Assembly (NCBI GenBank): GCA_016789265.1
Contig: JAEUQK010000031.1
Coordinates: 62,001-126,000 of the forward strand
Source: Blastocatellia bacterium
GTDB lineage: Bacteria > Acidobacteriota > Blastocatellia > Pyrinomonadales > Pyrinomonadaceae
DNA: 64,000 nucleotides
Direction: 5' to 3'
How positions within the stretch are numbered: the stretch's first letter is position 1; every line of letters starts with the position of its first letter. Position numbers and translations under genes: made by a program. Positions 27,583 to 38,790 of the stretch are shown here, piece by piece. The notes under the pieces were generated by a model. It ran no database searches. It worked only from the letters and a program-made list of their open reading frames with translations, and was not told the DNA's origin.

Positions 27583-27588
27583 TATAAT
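27583..27588 (+). promoter_or_regulatory. TATAAT -10 box before the NTF2-like gene
   Basis: A perfect TATAAT with no clear -35. Transcription would start near 27595, which supports translation from ATG 27636 and not 27597. The surrounding 18 nt match the tRNA-Arg upstream region (3123-3140) at 17 positions. Confidence 0.4.
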
Positions 27589-27635
27589 CGATCGAAATGA
27601 AGTTCCATCGAACAACACGTTTAGCTGTAATTCAT

Positions 27636-28481
27636 ATGCGCAAAGTTAGTATTTTTGCTTTTGTCTTGATCACTGCGTGCGAAGTGCTTTCTCAGGGATC
27701 TCCGATCAAGATCTACGATACCGAAAAAGCCTTTGAGAAAATGGTCGCCGAGAAAGGGATCAAAGACGGATTCATCGAGTTCATGTCACCGACGGGAGTT
27801 ATCTTCCGCCCGGAAGCTGTGAATGCACGGGAATCGTTTGCCAGCCGACCCGCTTCACCTGCTGCCCTGACCTGGAATCCTATTTGGATCGATGTCTCAT
27901 CAAATGGTGCAATTGCCTATAGCATTGGCAACTCAGTATTCCGCCCGAAAGGCAAGGATGATCCAAATATGATCTTTGGCCATTACCTTTCGATCTGGAA
28001 TCGTCAGGCCAATGGTGAGTATCGAGCCGCTCTTGATATTGGTATCAATCACGAAAAGCCGGCTTTGATGCCGACCGAATGGAAATCTCCGGGCGATACT
28101 GGTTCAGAAAAAAATGAGGGACGGATCTCTGCGGCGGACTCGTCGACCGGATTCTACGAGATGGCCGAAAAGACGGGTTCGGTCAAAGCGTACAAGTCAT
28201 ATTTAGCGGACGATGCAATTTTGATGCGTGACGGCCGACAACCTTTCATCGGAAAAAAGGCTGCGATCGACTGCATAAACGAACAAAAACCCAGGGTGTT
28301 GTTTGCGAAGCGGAAGGCATTTATCGAGGCTGCCGATATGGCATATGTTTATGATCTCTACACTTTGGTCGATCCAAAGGGAGCCGAGATCGAGAGAGGA
28401 AATTTTGTTCAAGTATGGAAGTTTCGTAAAGGCAGGTGGCTTATTGCGGCGGATGTCTGGGTCGTTATTCCCAAAAAATAA
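27636..28481 (+). CDS. exported protein with two NTF2-like (SnoaL/DUF4440-type) domains
   Basis: 281 residues from ATG 27636; an in-frame ATG at 27597 would give almost no leader after the TATAAT box. The N-terminus MRKVSIFAFVLITAC fits a lipoprotein signal peptide (lipobox ITAC). Two NTF2-like halves follow: about 30-135 (KAFEKMVAEKGIKDGFIEF...SIWNRQANGEYRAALDIG) and about 165-281 (GFYEMAEKTGSVKAYKSYL...QVWKFRKGRWLIAADVW). Such cone-shaped domains bind small hydrophobic ligands or act as simple enzymes, and no catalytic signature is evident. It sits alone after the two gene remnants. Confidence 0.7.
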   Translation: MRKVSIFAFVLITACEVLSQGSPIKIYDTEKAFEKMVAEKGIKDGFIEFMSPTGVIFRPEAVNARESFASRPASPAALTWNPIWIDVSSNGAIAYSIGNSVFRPKGKDDPNMIFGHYLSIWNRQANGEYRAALDIGINHEKPALMPTEWKSPGDTGSEKNEGRISAADSSTGFYEMAEKTGSVKAYKSYLADDAILMRDGRQPFIGKKAAIDCINEQKPRVLFAKRKAFIEAADMAYVYDLYTLVDPKGAEIERGNFVQVWKFRKGRWLIAADVWVVIPKK

Positions 28482-28535
28482 TAGGCGGGCCGCAGCTCGC
28501 CTTCGATCGTTCAATAAGCGGAGATCTCAAGGGCA

Positions 28536-29060
28536 TTAATAGCTCGCGTCCATCGAGACCTTTTTGCCAATATTAGTCGCCATGAACTGAGTGTTTTCAT
28601 CGGTTGGGTTTCCGTTGTAGTCGGGAGCATCTTTGAGAAATCCGTTCTTGTTCTTGTGCATCGAATTGTCCTGATTTGACTTAATGTGTGCCATTTCGTG
28701 ATAGATGGCTCCGGCGAGTTCTTTCGAACTGTCCTGAAACATTCTGTCGGCATATACCTCGCAGATCTTCTTGTTTAGATCGGTCATTCCCAATATATTC
28801 TCGTTCGCCTCTGCGGTTGCGACCGTACCGCCTTGTTTTTTGATAACACTTTTTTCGATGTTCCTTACCAGATATACGATCACATCCGTGTCAACGAGAG
28901 ACGGTGTCGTTCCGTCCTCCGCGATCACCGCGTCAAAGCTGTCAAATGTGGTCTGTTTGTCCTTTATCGATCCCAGATATGTCTTTAGCAGCGTGATCGC
29001 TTTTTCAAGCGGTTCCCGCTTACCTCCCTTGTACTTAACGTATAGTTTGAACGCCGCCAT
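28536..29060 (-). CDS. small HExxH putative metalloprotease
   Basis: 174 residues, no family recognised. The zinc-protease motif HEMAH (AGAIYHEMAH) lies near residue 120 and a third possible ligand His follows ten residues later (DNSMHKN). No signal peptide or transmembrane segment, so it would act in the cytosol or be exported by another route. Start ATG 29060 has a strong ribosome binding site (TAAGGAG about 10 nt upstream on the minus strand), which argues for real translation. The flanks are a decayed patch on one side and a non-coding stretch on the other. It could be a toxin-like or effector protease, but there is no immunity gene or secretion signal to support this. Confidence 0.55.
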   Translation of the reverse strand: MAAFKLYVKYKGGKREPLEKAITLLKTYLGSIKDKQTTFDSFDAVIAEDGTTPSLVDTDVIVYLVRNIEKSVIKKQGGTVATAEANENILGMTDLNKKICEVYADRMFQDSSKELAGAIYHEMAHIKSNQDNSMHKNKNGFLKDAPDYNGNPTDENTQFMATNIGKKVSMDASY

Positions 29061-29220
29061 ATCCGATTTGCTCCTTAAAAATGTTGAATAGATCCATGGG
29101 CTTGAAGTCCTCGCCCGCAGTCAAACATGGGAGATAGTAACGCGAGAGACAGTATCTGAGCAATGACGAGTATAGTGAGGGAAATTTGCTTAGACCCCAC
29201 CCGATTGGGTAGTGAAGTAC

Positions 29221-29251
29221 TTCGTCTTGGTGGAAAGCTCCGCAAGACGAA
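29221..29251. repeat. inverted repeat upstream of the KpsF-like gene
   Basis: TTCGTCTTG (29221-29229) pairs perfectly with CAAGACGAA (29243-29251), about 95 nt before the GTG start at 29346. No T tract. It could be an operator or leader hairpin; otherwise 29061-29345 shows nothing. Confidence 0.4.
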
Positions 29252-29345
29252 TGCCCCGGTCCCTGTTATATCGTCATAAACGCAAAATTCACGAATTCTC
29301 GCCCAGCCTTGATAAATGGACCAATAGAACGCAAAATTTCACTGC

Positions 29346-30314
29346 GTGGAAAACCATTTTGGGAATGTCGTAAAACTGCTGAAGCTTGAGGCGTCGTCCA
29401 TCGAACATGCGACCGTGAATCTGCGTGAAGAGGACGTCAACGAAGCGATCAGCCTGATAGGGAAATGCGACGGCAAATTGATCGTAACAGGCGTAGGCAA
29501 ATCTGGCGTCATCGCGCAGAAGATTGCCCAGACCTTTACAAGTACGGGAACCGTAGCAGTATTTGTGCATCCTTCGGACGCGCTTCACGGCAGCCTGGGG
29601 ATGGTATCCAAAGAGGATGTGGTCATCGCACTAAGCAATTCGGGGGAGACGGACGAGATCCTGGCTATCCTGCCTTCGATCAAGCAACGCGGTGTTCCCG
29701 TGATCTCGATCGTGGGTAACATCGATTCCACGCTTTCTCGGAGTTCAGATGTTGTGCTTGATGCCTCGGTGGACAAAGAGGCTTGCCCGCTGAATCTCGC
29801 ACCGACTGCGTCGACAACGGTAGCGCTTGCGATCGGCGATGCCATCGCGATGACTGTCATGGAATCGCGGGGGCTTACGGCAGATGACTTTGCCGCTAAT
29901 CATCCTGCTGGTCGGCTCGGGAAAAGGCTTACCCTTCGTGTAGAAAGCCTGATGCATGAGAGCCCGAACATCGAAGAGTCTGCAGGTTGGCTTGATGTTG
30001 TTAAGGCAATATCAAAATACGCGCTTGGTGCCGTAAACGTGGTTGACAACTCAGGGAAGCTGATCGGAATCGTAACCGACGGCGACCTTCGGCGGACGAT
30101 AGAAAGGACCGAACCATCAAGATTTCTTAGCTTGGATGCGTCTCTGATGATGACTCGAGATCCTATAGTAGCGTCGCCCGAGATGCTCGCTTACGATGCC
30201 CTTCAGTTAATGGAGGACCGTCCATCGCAAATATCCGTTCTGCCAGTCGTTGATTCTGCGAACAAGTGTGTGGGGCTATTGCGGCTACACGATGTTGTTA
30301 TGAGCGGACTTTGA
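29346..30314 (+). CDS. kdsD: KpsF/GutQ-type D-arabinose-5-phosphate isomerase
   Basis: Converts D-ribulose 5-phosphate to D-arabinose 5-phosphate, the first step to KDO of lipopolysaccharide. 322 residues from GTG 29346. SIS sugar-isomerase domain about 35-170 (KLIVTGVGKSGVIAQKIA, ALSNSGETDEIL, CPLNLAPTASTT) and two CBS domains (about 200-260, GIVTDGDLRR; 265-320, SVLPVVDS). The order SIS-CBS-CBS and length fit the family. KdsA, KdsB and KdsC are not adjacent. An unknown secreted protein follows after 22 nt, probably in the same transcript. Confidence 0.93.
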   Translation: MENHFGNVVKLLKLEASSIEHATVNLREEDVNEAISLIGKCDGKLIVTGVGKSGVIAQKIAQTFTSTGTVAVFVHPSDALHGSLGMVSKEDVVIALSNSGETDEILAILPSIKQRGVPVISIVGNIDSTLSRSSDVVLDASVDKEACPLNLAPTASTTVALAIGDAIAMTVMESRGLTADDFAANHPAGRLGKRLTLRVESLMHESPNIEESAGWLDVVKAISKYALGAVNVVDNSGKLIGIVTDGDLRRTIERTEPSRFLSLDASLMMTRDPIVASPEMLAYDALQLMEDRPSQISVLPVVDSANKCVGLLRLHDVVMSGL

Positions 30315-30336
30315 TCTCTGCAAAATACGAGGAGCC

Positions 30337-31080
30337 ATGAAATTTATGCGAACTCTTTGGTCCGGTTTTTTGATTCTTTTGTTAGCCTCATTCTCTATCG
30401 CCCAGCAAAAGGCCGAAGTTACTATTAGCCTTAACGAGGCTTTTTTCGACGCGGCGCTCGATGCTGTATTTCAGCGAGGCGGGCCGCTTGAGTTTGCGAT
30501 CGCGGCGAATAAGACCGGTTCGAAAAGTGAGTTCTCGTCAATGATGATAGGTTCGGAGGCGAGCTATTTCAACGCCTCGCATCAGACGTTTCCCACGAAT
30601 AGTCGTTCCGCTCCAAGTTTTCACTCCTTAGATCCTGAGTGTGCCGAGACCATAAAGATACAGCGTGACATGAATGGTGTGCGCACTTCGGTCCGCTTTC
30701 GCGACGGAAAGATCATTGCCCCGATCGCATTTACGGGAAACTACAATCCGCCGTTCATCGGCTGCGTGCCTTTCGGCGGGTGGGCAGAAAGCTTGATCGA
30801 ACTTGAATTCGATCAATTATCGCAACGACTAATTGCAAAGGCCCGTGTTCTGAATGTTTCGCTCAACGGGACCGGGGGTGTTGGTGGAACGGTGATAGCC
30901 CGAATGGTGCAAAGCTCCATTGACAAGAAGATCAACCCGATCGAGATAATTAAGCTCGACAAACTCACGTTCGCAGTACCGATAAAGGGTTCAAATGGCG
31001 TCCAAATGAAGGCCACGGGAATTCGTTACGAACTTGTGAATGGGTCGATAAATATCGTGGTAAGTTATGAATTCGTTTGA
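30337..31080 (+). CDS. secreted protein of unknown function
   Basis: 247 residues with a signal peptide (MKFMRTLWSG...ASFSIAQ). I do not recognise the family. The mature part is beta-rich with alternating hydrophobic strands (LIELEFDQLSQRLIAKARV, KLTFAVPIKG, SINIVVSYEFV), resembling elongated lipid-binding or SMP/BPI-like folds, but this is only an impression. Gene order after kdsD suggests a role in envelope biogenesis. Confidence 0.6.
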   Translation: MKFMRTLWSGFLILLLASFSIAQQKAEVTISLNEAFFDAALDAVFQRGGPLEFAIAANKTGSKSEFSSMMIGSEASYFNASHQTFPTNSRSAPSFHSLDPECAETIKIQRDMNGVRTSVRFRDGKIIAPIAFTGNYNPPFIGCVPFGGWAESLIELEFDQLSQRLIAKARVLNVSLNGTGGVGGTVIARMVQSSIDKKINPIEIIKLDKLTFAVPIKGSNGVQMKATGIRYELVNGSINIVVSYEFV

Positions 31081-31287
31081 ATCTGATTCTGCACACTTTT
31101 CTGCATACCCGCGGCCCTGACCGCCTCAAATAGTATACAAACGGTCGCATTTCGGGCAGCCTCGACGGCTTGAGCCCCGCGTAATTAAAGACTTTTCTTC
31201 AGAAACAGTTGTGGAACGCTCATTGCAACATGCGAGGCTAGCGTACTCTCTCCGCGCAGAGCATACGTCCTAAAAAAGGGGGAAGCA

Positions 31288-32493
31288 ATGAAAGTCATTA
31301 GTTCAAGAAATCTGGGCATCGCACTAGGGATCGCAGGTATTGGCCTTGTCGGATTAAATGCAGATGTCCATGCACAAGGCCGCGGCCGTGATCGGGGTGG
31401 CGATAGTCAGCAACGTCAAGAGCGGAAAGAGGATCGCAGGCAGGAGCGCCTAGCCCAGCCGCCGGAGCAGAGAAGGACGCCGCCAACGCCGATGCCGGCT
31501 CAGCCGCGAGAACGAGTTCCGATGCCGCAGCAGCCGCCGCAAGATCGGGGAAACTGGGGACAGCAGCGACGGGAACAGGTTCAGCAGCGAAACGACGCCT
31601 GGCAACAGCAACAGCGTCAGGCTCAGCAGGATCGCCAGCGTCAAATAGAAGCACAGCAGGCCGAACAACGCCGCCGTGCGGAAGAACAGCGGATCGCGAA
31701 GCAAAAGCAGGCCGAATGGCAGCAACGCCAAAATCAGGGCAACCGTGACTGGCAGACGATGCCGGTACAGCGTGATGACCGTCAGCGGGGCGACAATACA
31801 CGTAATCGGGATCGGATACCGCAGCCAGTTCAACGTGACGACAGACAGCGGAGCGACAATACGCGAAACCGGGATTGGACACCGATGCCCGTTGAGCGCG
31901 GTACGAACCGAAATCCTCAAAACTGGAATCGGGATCAGCAGCGTCAGGTACAGCAGCAGCGCTGGAACCAGTACAACGATCGTTGGGGTAATTGGCAAAC
32001 GATCCAATCACAGCGTCAGAGGCAGCTGGAGCGCGAACGCAGAATGAGGTATCTGCAGTATCAACAGAGATACTGGGAACGCATTCGTCAAGACCAGTTG
32101 AGACTGCAGCAGGCTCGCTACTACGACAATATCTATAATAATTATAGGTACAATCGAGGCGGCAATTACTATTACACCAGCCAGTACGGCGCGCAGATGA
32201 TCCAGAACGCTATCCAATACGGATACGAAGAAGGATTTCGTTCGGGACAGGCTGACCGTTACGACGGTTGGGGTTACGATTACAATGCATCGTACGGATA
32301 CCAGGACGCGAGTTATGGCTATGACGCCTATTACATAGGTATGGACGAGTATAGCTACTACTTCCGTCAAGGATTTGAGCGTGGATACGAAGACGGCTAT
32401 TATGGCCGCTACGAATACGGCCGCTACAACAATGGCAAGTACCAGATACTTGGTAACGTGCTGAGTGCGATCTTCAGTTTCATCGTAAATTGA
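31288..32493 (+). CDS. secreted Gln/Arg-rich low-complexity protein with Tyr/Gly C-terminus
   Basis: 401 residues. The signal peptide ends DVHAQ and start ATG 31288 follows ggggga. Residues about 28-270 are Gln/Arg-rich (QQRQERKEDRRQERL) with two near-identical units of the form VQRDDRQRxDNTRNRD (around residues 168 and 188), so the mature protein is strongly basic. The last 110 residues change to Tyr/Gly/Asp-rich (YEEGFRSGQADRYDG and FERGYEDGYYGRYEYG), like the YxxGxxxGxxDG repeats of some surface proteins. No enzyme motif. A surface or matrix protein binding acidic polymers is possible but unproven. Confidence 0.7.
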   Translation: MKVISSRNLGIALGIAGIGLVGLNADVHAQGRGRDRGGDSQQRQERKEDRRQERLAQPPEQRRTPPTPMPAQPRERVPMPQQPPQDRGNWGQQRREQVQQRNDAWQQQQRQAQQDRQRQIEAQQAEQRRRAEEQRIAKQKQAEWQQRQNQGNRDWQTMPVQRDDRQRGDNTRNRDRIPQPVQRDDRQRSDNTRNRDWTPMPVERGTNRNPQNWNRDQQRQVQQQRWNQYNDRWGNWQTIQSQRQRQLERERRMRYLQYQQRYWERIRQDQLRLQQARYYDNIYNNYRYNRGGNYYYTSQYGAQMIQNAIQYGYEEGFRSGQADRYDGWGYDYNASYGYQDASYGYDAYYIGMDEYSYYFRQGFERGYEDGYYGRYEYGRYNNGKYQILGNVLSAIFSFIVN

Positions 32494-32519
32494 TCTTGTC
32501 TCGGAGGTTGTTTTGAAAG

Positions 32520-32542
32520 GCCCGCTTCGGCGGGCTTTTTTG
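32520..32542 (+). terminator. rho-independent terminator with UUCG loop
   Basis: GCCCGC (32520-32525), loop TTCG, GCGGGC (32530-32535), then seven T residues. It separates the Gln/Arg-rich gene from der. Confidence 0.9.
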
Positions 32543-32594
32543 TTATGCGGATGCTAACGTGCGCTCGCGTTCCATATTTACTATTCTTTATCTC

Positions 32595-33950
32595 GTGCAG
32601 AAACCTTTGGTTGCCATTATCGGAAGGCCTAATGTCGGTAAATCAACGCTTTTCAATCGTTTGACGGGCTCGCGTAAGTCAATAGTCGGCGACGAACCTG
32701 GCATAACCCGAGACCGTATTTACGGCGATGTCGAGTGGAAGTCAAAGAAGTTCGAGCTCGTTGATACCGGCGGCATCGTCCCGGATGATGAGGCGATAAT
32801 CCCCGCAAATATCTTTAAGCAAGCGTCTTTTGCCATTGACAGCGCTCAAGCGATCGTTTGGGTGGTTGATGCACGTGCGGGCGTCACTCCTCTTGATGAA
32901 GAGATCTCGATGTTTCTTCGGAACATCGGTAAACCGGTTTTCATAGCGGCGAACAAATCTGAATCACGCAAGGTCGAAGAAGAAGCCGCTGAGTTCTATA
33001 AATTTGGCTTCGGACTAACGCCGCTTTCCGCCGAACACGGTACATCTGTCGGCGATCTGCTTGACGAAGTTTTCTCGGTACTCGAATTTGACGAGGACGC
33101 CGAAGAGGAAGAACACGAAGAGATCAGGCTCGCGATCATTGGACGGCCAAACGTCGGCAAATCGTCGCTGTTGAACAAGATCTTGGGTGAAGAACGCGTC
33201 ATCGTTTCGCCTATCGCCGGTACGACCCGAGACGCGATAGATACGGAACTAACCGTTGACGGCCAAAAATTTCAAATAATCGACACTGCGGGCATCCGTC
33301 GAAAGGGCAAGACAACTGAGATGGCCGAAAAACTCTCAGTGGTAATGGCAAAGAAGGCTTTGGAACGGGCTGATGTCGCCATTCTTGTTATCGATGCCGA
33401 AGAGGGCGTGACCGCACTTGACGCGAATATCGGAGGTTACGCTGTCGATTCGGGCTGTTCAGTCATTATTGTCGTAAACAAATGGGATGCACTTGAGGAA
33501 AAAGAAACGAACACGGTTTACGAATTTGAGCGGGATCTTCGGAGACAGATGAAATTTCTCGATTGGGCTCCAATGGTGACGATCTCAGCGCTGTCGGGAC
33601 AACGGGTTTCAAAAATACTGCCTTTAGTAGTTCAAGCGAACGACGCTCGTAATCTTCGTATTCCAACATCCCAGCTGAATAAGTTCTTCGAGGAGAGTAT
33701 CTCCCAACCGAAGGGAGGCACTGCTCCTGCACCGGTCAAAGGGGGCGTTTCCCGGTTAAAGGTCCAATATATTACTCAGGGCGGAATGCGCCCGCCATTG
33801 TTCATATTGTTTACCTCGGGAGGCATTAAGGCCGGCCTTCATTTCTCTTATATGAGGTACATCGAGAATCGGCTCCGCGATGCATTTGGATTTTTCGCGA
33901 CTCCGATAAGATTAAAGGAACGACATAAGACCAGGCCAAAAAAGGCTTAG
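32595..33950 (+). CDS. der: ribosome biogenesis GTPase Der (EngA)
   Basis: Two GTPase domains in tandem, needed for 50S subunit maturation. From GTG 32595 the protein is 451 residues and begins MQKPLVAIIGRPNVGKST as in other Der proteins; the open frame also includes GTG 32559, but those 12 residues look like leader. G1 motifs GRPNVGKS occur twice (near 10 and 185), DTAGIRRKG and NKWDALE mark the second domain, and the C-terminal KH-like domain ends LKERHKTRPKKA. There is no clear Shine-Dalgarno. It heads an operon; the next gene starts 12 nt after its stop. Confidence 0.95.
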   Translation: MQKPLVAIIGRPNVGKSTLFNRLTGSRKSIVGDEPGITRDRIYGDVEWKSKKFELVDTGGIVPDDEAIIPANIFKQASFAIDSAQAIVWVVDARAGVTPLDEEISMFLRNIGKPVFIAANKSESRKVEEEAAEFYKFGFGLTPLSAEHGTSVGDLLDEVFSVLEFDEDAEEEEHEEIRLAIIGRPNVGKSSLLNKILGEERVIVSPIAGTTRDAIDTELTVDGQKFQIIDTAGIRRKGKTTEMAEKLSVVMAKKALERADVAILVIDAEEGVTALDANIGGYAVDSGCSVIIVVNKWDALEEKETNTVYEFERDLRRQMKFLDWAPMVTISALSGQRVSKILPLVVQANDARNLRIPTSQLNKFFEESISQPKGGTAPAPVKGGVSRLKVQYITQGGMRPPLFILFTSGGIKAGLHFSYMRYIENRLRDAFGFFATPIRLKERHKTRPKKA

Positions 33951-33962
33951 GACGTTTTCTAA

Positions 33963-36603
<2,641 letters not shown>

Positions 36604-36646
36604 AAAAGCCATTACGTCTGTATATTATTAACCTTTTCTTTACGCG

Positions 36647-36958
36647 ATGAATAACTTTCTTTTATATTTTCAGGATGCCGGCGGCACCAGCTTGATATGG
36701 TCACTGCTTCCTTTTGTCCTGATCTTTGGGATCTTTTATTTTTTAGTGATCCTTCCGCAAAAGCGACAGAAGCAGCAACTCCAGGACATGATCACGACAT
36801 TGAAGATCAATGACGAGATCGTTACAAATGGCGGTGTTATTGGAAAGATCAAGGAAGTTAAGGAAACCAGCTTCATCATTCAAAGCGCCGAGAAATCATT
36901 CCTTGAGATCGGAAAGAGTGCCGTCGTAGGGAAAAAGGCTGAAGAGGCTTCGAAATAA
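36647..36958 (+). CDS. yajC: preprotein translocase subunit YajC
   Basis: Accessory membrane subunit of the SecDF complex. 103 residues with one N-terminal transmembrane helix (about 20-38, LPFVLIFGIFYFLVILPQKR) and the signature PQKRQKQQLQDM, then a small basic beta domain (DEIVTNGGVIGKI). The yajC-secD gap (36959-37016) holds AGCCGC/GCGGCT (36965-36970, 37001-37006) around an ATCAC/GTGAT stem. Confidence 0.95.
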   Translation: MNNFLLYFQDAGGTSLIWSLLPFVLIFGIFYFLVILPQKRQKQQLQDMITTLKINDEIVTNGGVIGKIKEVKETSFIIQSAEKSFLEIGKSAVVGKKAEEASK

Positions 36959-37016
36959 GAATTTAGCCGCGGATCGTGGGAATCACTTTCTGTGATCTTT
37001 GCGGCTGTAGTCTGTA

Positions 37017-38696
37017 ATGAAAAACAACAGTTTGTGGATCAGAACTGCGTTTATCCTCGTGGTGACGCTAGGCGGTATATATCTTGTATTCGGCCCGCGT
37101 CATTCTCCTTCGGCGTCGGATCTTACGTGGCAGGGAATCAAGAATAACCTCGCCAATAACATCAACCTTGGGTTGGATCTCAAGGGCGGCTCGCATCTTG
37201 TAATGCGGGTGAAGACCGATGATTACCTAAAAACTCTGACCGAGAACAATGCTCAGGCGGCTGTGACCGCTGCGCAGGAAGCAAAACTGCCTGTTACGGG
37301 CAGCCAGGTCACAGCACAAGGGTCAACATATTCGATCACACTGAACCTGGGCGAAGGCGCTCAGGCGGATGCTGTGATCGAAGAGGTCAAGAAAAAGGTC
37401 GATTTTGTTAATTGGTCGGTAAGTTCAAATGCAAATTCAATTACATGGAGTTTGCCGTCGAACATTCAGACCGTTTTGAAAAATCAGGCTGTTGAACAGG
37501 CATTGAAGATCATTGAGAGCCGTATCAACGCATTTGGAGTAAAGGAACCCACTCTTCAGCGTCATGGCGCCGAATCTTCGGGGCAGATCTTGCTGCAAAT
37601 GCCGGGTGTCGACGATCCGGAACGTGTAAAGAAACTTATCGGTGACGACGCACAGCTTTCACTTATGAAAGTGGTAAGCCCGCCAAGCCCGTCGGCTGTT
37701 GCGACCTATCCGACGGAAGAAGCTGCAAAGCAGTCGCTTGGAGGTGCAGTTTCGTCTAACAGAAAGGTCCTTCCATACACAGAAAGGGACGATTCAGTCG
37801 CCACCAAGCCGCCAAACGAACGCCCGAAACAATTTGTTGTTGTTGAGAGTCCTGCGGTCGTGGACGGAAGCGAGCTTCGTGACGCGAATGCCGTCTCACG
37901 GACGGGAAACCAGGACGATTATCAGATCTCCTTTTCGCTAAAGCCGGCCGGCGCAGCTAAATTTGGCGATTGGACCAGTAAGAACATCAATAACTACATG
38001 GCCGTTGTTCTGAATGGAGAGGTAAAATCGGTCGCATATATCAAATCTCGGATCGACGATCAGGGCGAGATCTCCGGCAGGTTTACTAAAGCCACGGCCG
38101 ATGACCTTGCGCTAACACTCCGTTCCGGAGCGCTTCCTGCAAAGCTTGAATATCAGGAAGAGCGAACCGTCGGCCCGAGCCTTGGAGCAGATTCGATCCG
38201 GGCAGGCGTCACTGCGTCGCTGGCGGGTTTGATCTTCATCGTTATTTTCATGCTGATCTATTACCGGGGATCGGGAATCAATGCCGTTATCGCTCTTGTG
38301 CTTAACATGCTCTTGACGATGGCAGCCCTGATATCATTTGACTCAACGCTCACATTGCCGGGAATCGCAGGTCTTATCCTGGGCATTGGTATGGCTGTTG
38401 ACTCGAACGTTCTTATATTTGAACGAATGCGGGAAGAATTAGGGCTCGGGTTCAATGTGTCGAAGGCGGTCGAGATCGGGTTTGACCGTGCTTTCATTAC
38501 GATCATAGATACGCACGTCACAACGATCATCTCGGCCATTATCCTATACCTATATGGTTCTGGCCCGATCCGCGGTTTTGCGGTGACGCTGATCTTAGGG
38601 TTGTTGATCAACCTATTTTCGGCGGTTTTTGTGTCGCGGACGATCTTCATGTGGCTGCTGCATCGAAACCCGAACATGCAGAAATTGAGTATTTAA
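37017..38696 (+). CDS. secD: protein translocase subunit SecD
   Basis: Uses the proton gradient to pull translocating proteins to the periplasmic side. 559 residues: first transmembrane helix (about 9-27), the SecD motif LGLDLKGGSHLVM near 53, the periplasmic P1 domain, then five transmembrane helices (from about 400) with GLILGIGMAVDSNVLIFERMREE containing the conserved Asp. The length and motifs are normal. Confidence 0.96.
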   Translation: MKNNSLWIRTAFILVVTLGGIYLVFGPRHSPSASDLTWQGIKNNLANNINLGLDLKGGSHLVMRVKTDDYLKTLTENNAQAAVTAAQEAKLPVTGSQVTAQGSTYSITLNLGEGAQADAVIEEVKKKVDFVNWSVSSNANSITWSLPSNIQTVLKNQAVEQALKIIESRINAFGVKEPTLQRHGAESSGQILLQMPGVDDPERVKKLIGDDAQLSLMKVVSPPSPSAVATYPTEEAAKQSLGGAVSSNRKVLPYTERDDSVATKPPNERPKQFVVVESPAVVDGSELRDANAVSRTGNQDDYQISFSLKPAGAAKFGDWTSKNINNYMAVVLNGEVKSVAYIKSRIDDQGEISGRFTKATADDLALTLRSGALPAKLEYQEERTVGPSLGADSIRAGVTASLAGLIFIVIFMLIYYRGSGINAVIALVLNMLLTMAALISFDSTLTLPGIAGLILGIGMAVDSNVLIFERMREELGLGFNVSKAVEIGFDRAFITIIDTHVTTIISAIILYLYGSGPIRGFAVTLILGLLINLFSAVFVSRTIFMWLLHRNPNMQKLSI

Positions 38697-38790
38697 TAGG
38701 TTTCGACCCAGAAGGACTCAGCCCGTGTAAAGTGACCTTGTCGGGTAAGGAAAAAGGGCGTCGTGACCGTTATTTGAGTTTAATAAGTAA

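Noticed and set aside
31298..32370. Long antisense frames over the Gln/Arg-rich gene (up to 237 codons)
   Set aside because: Low-complexity CAG/CGN-rich coding sequence leaves the other frames open by composition; the plus frame has the signal peptide and ribosome binding site.
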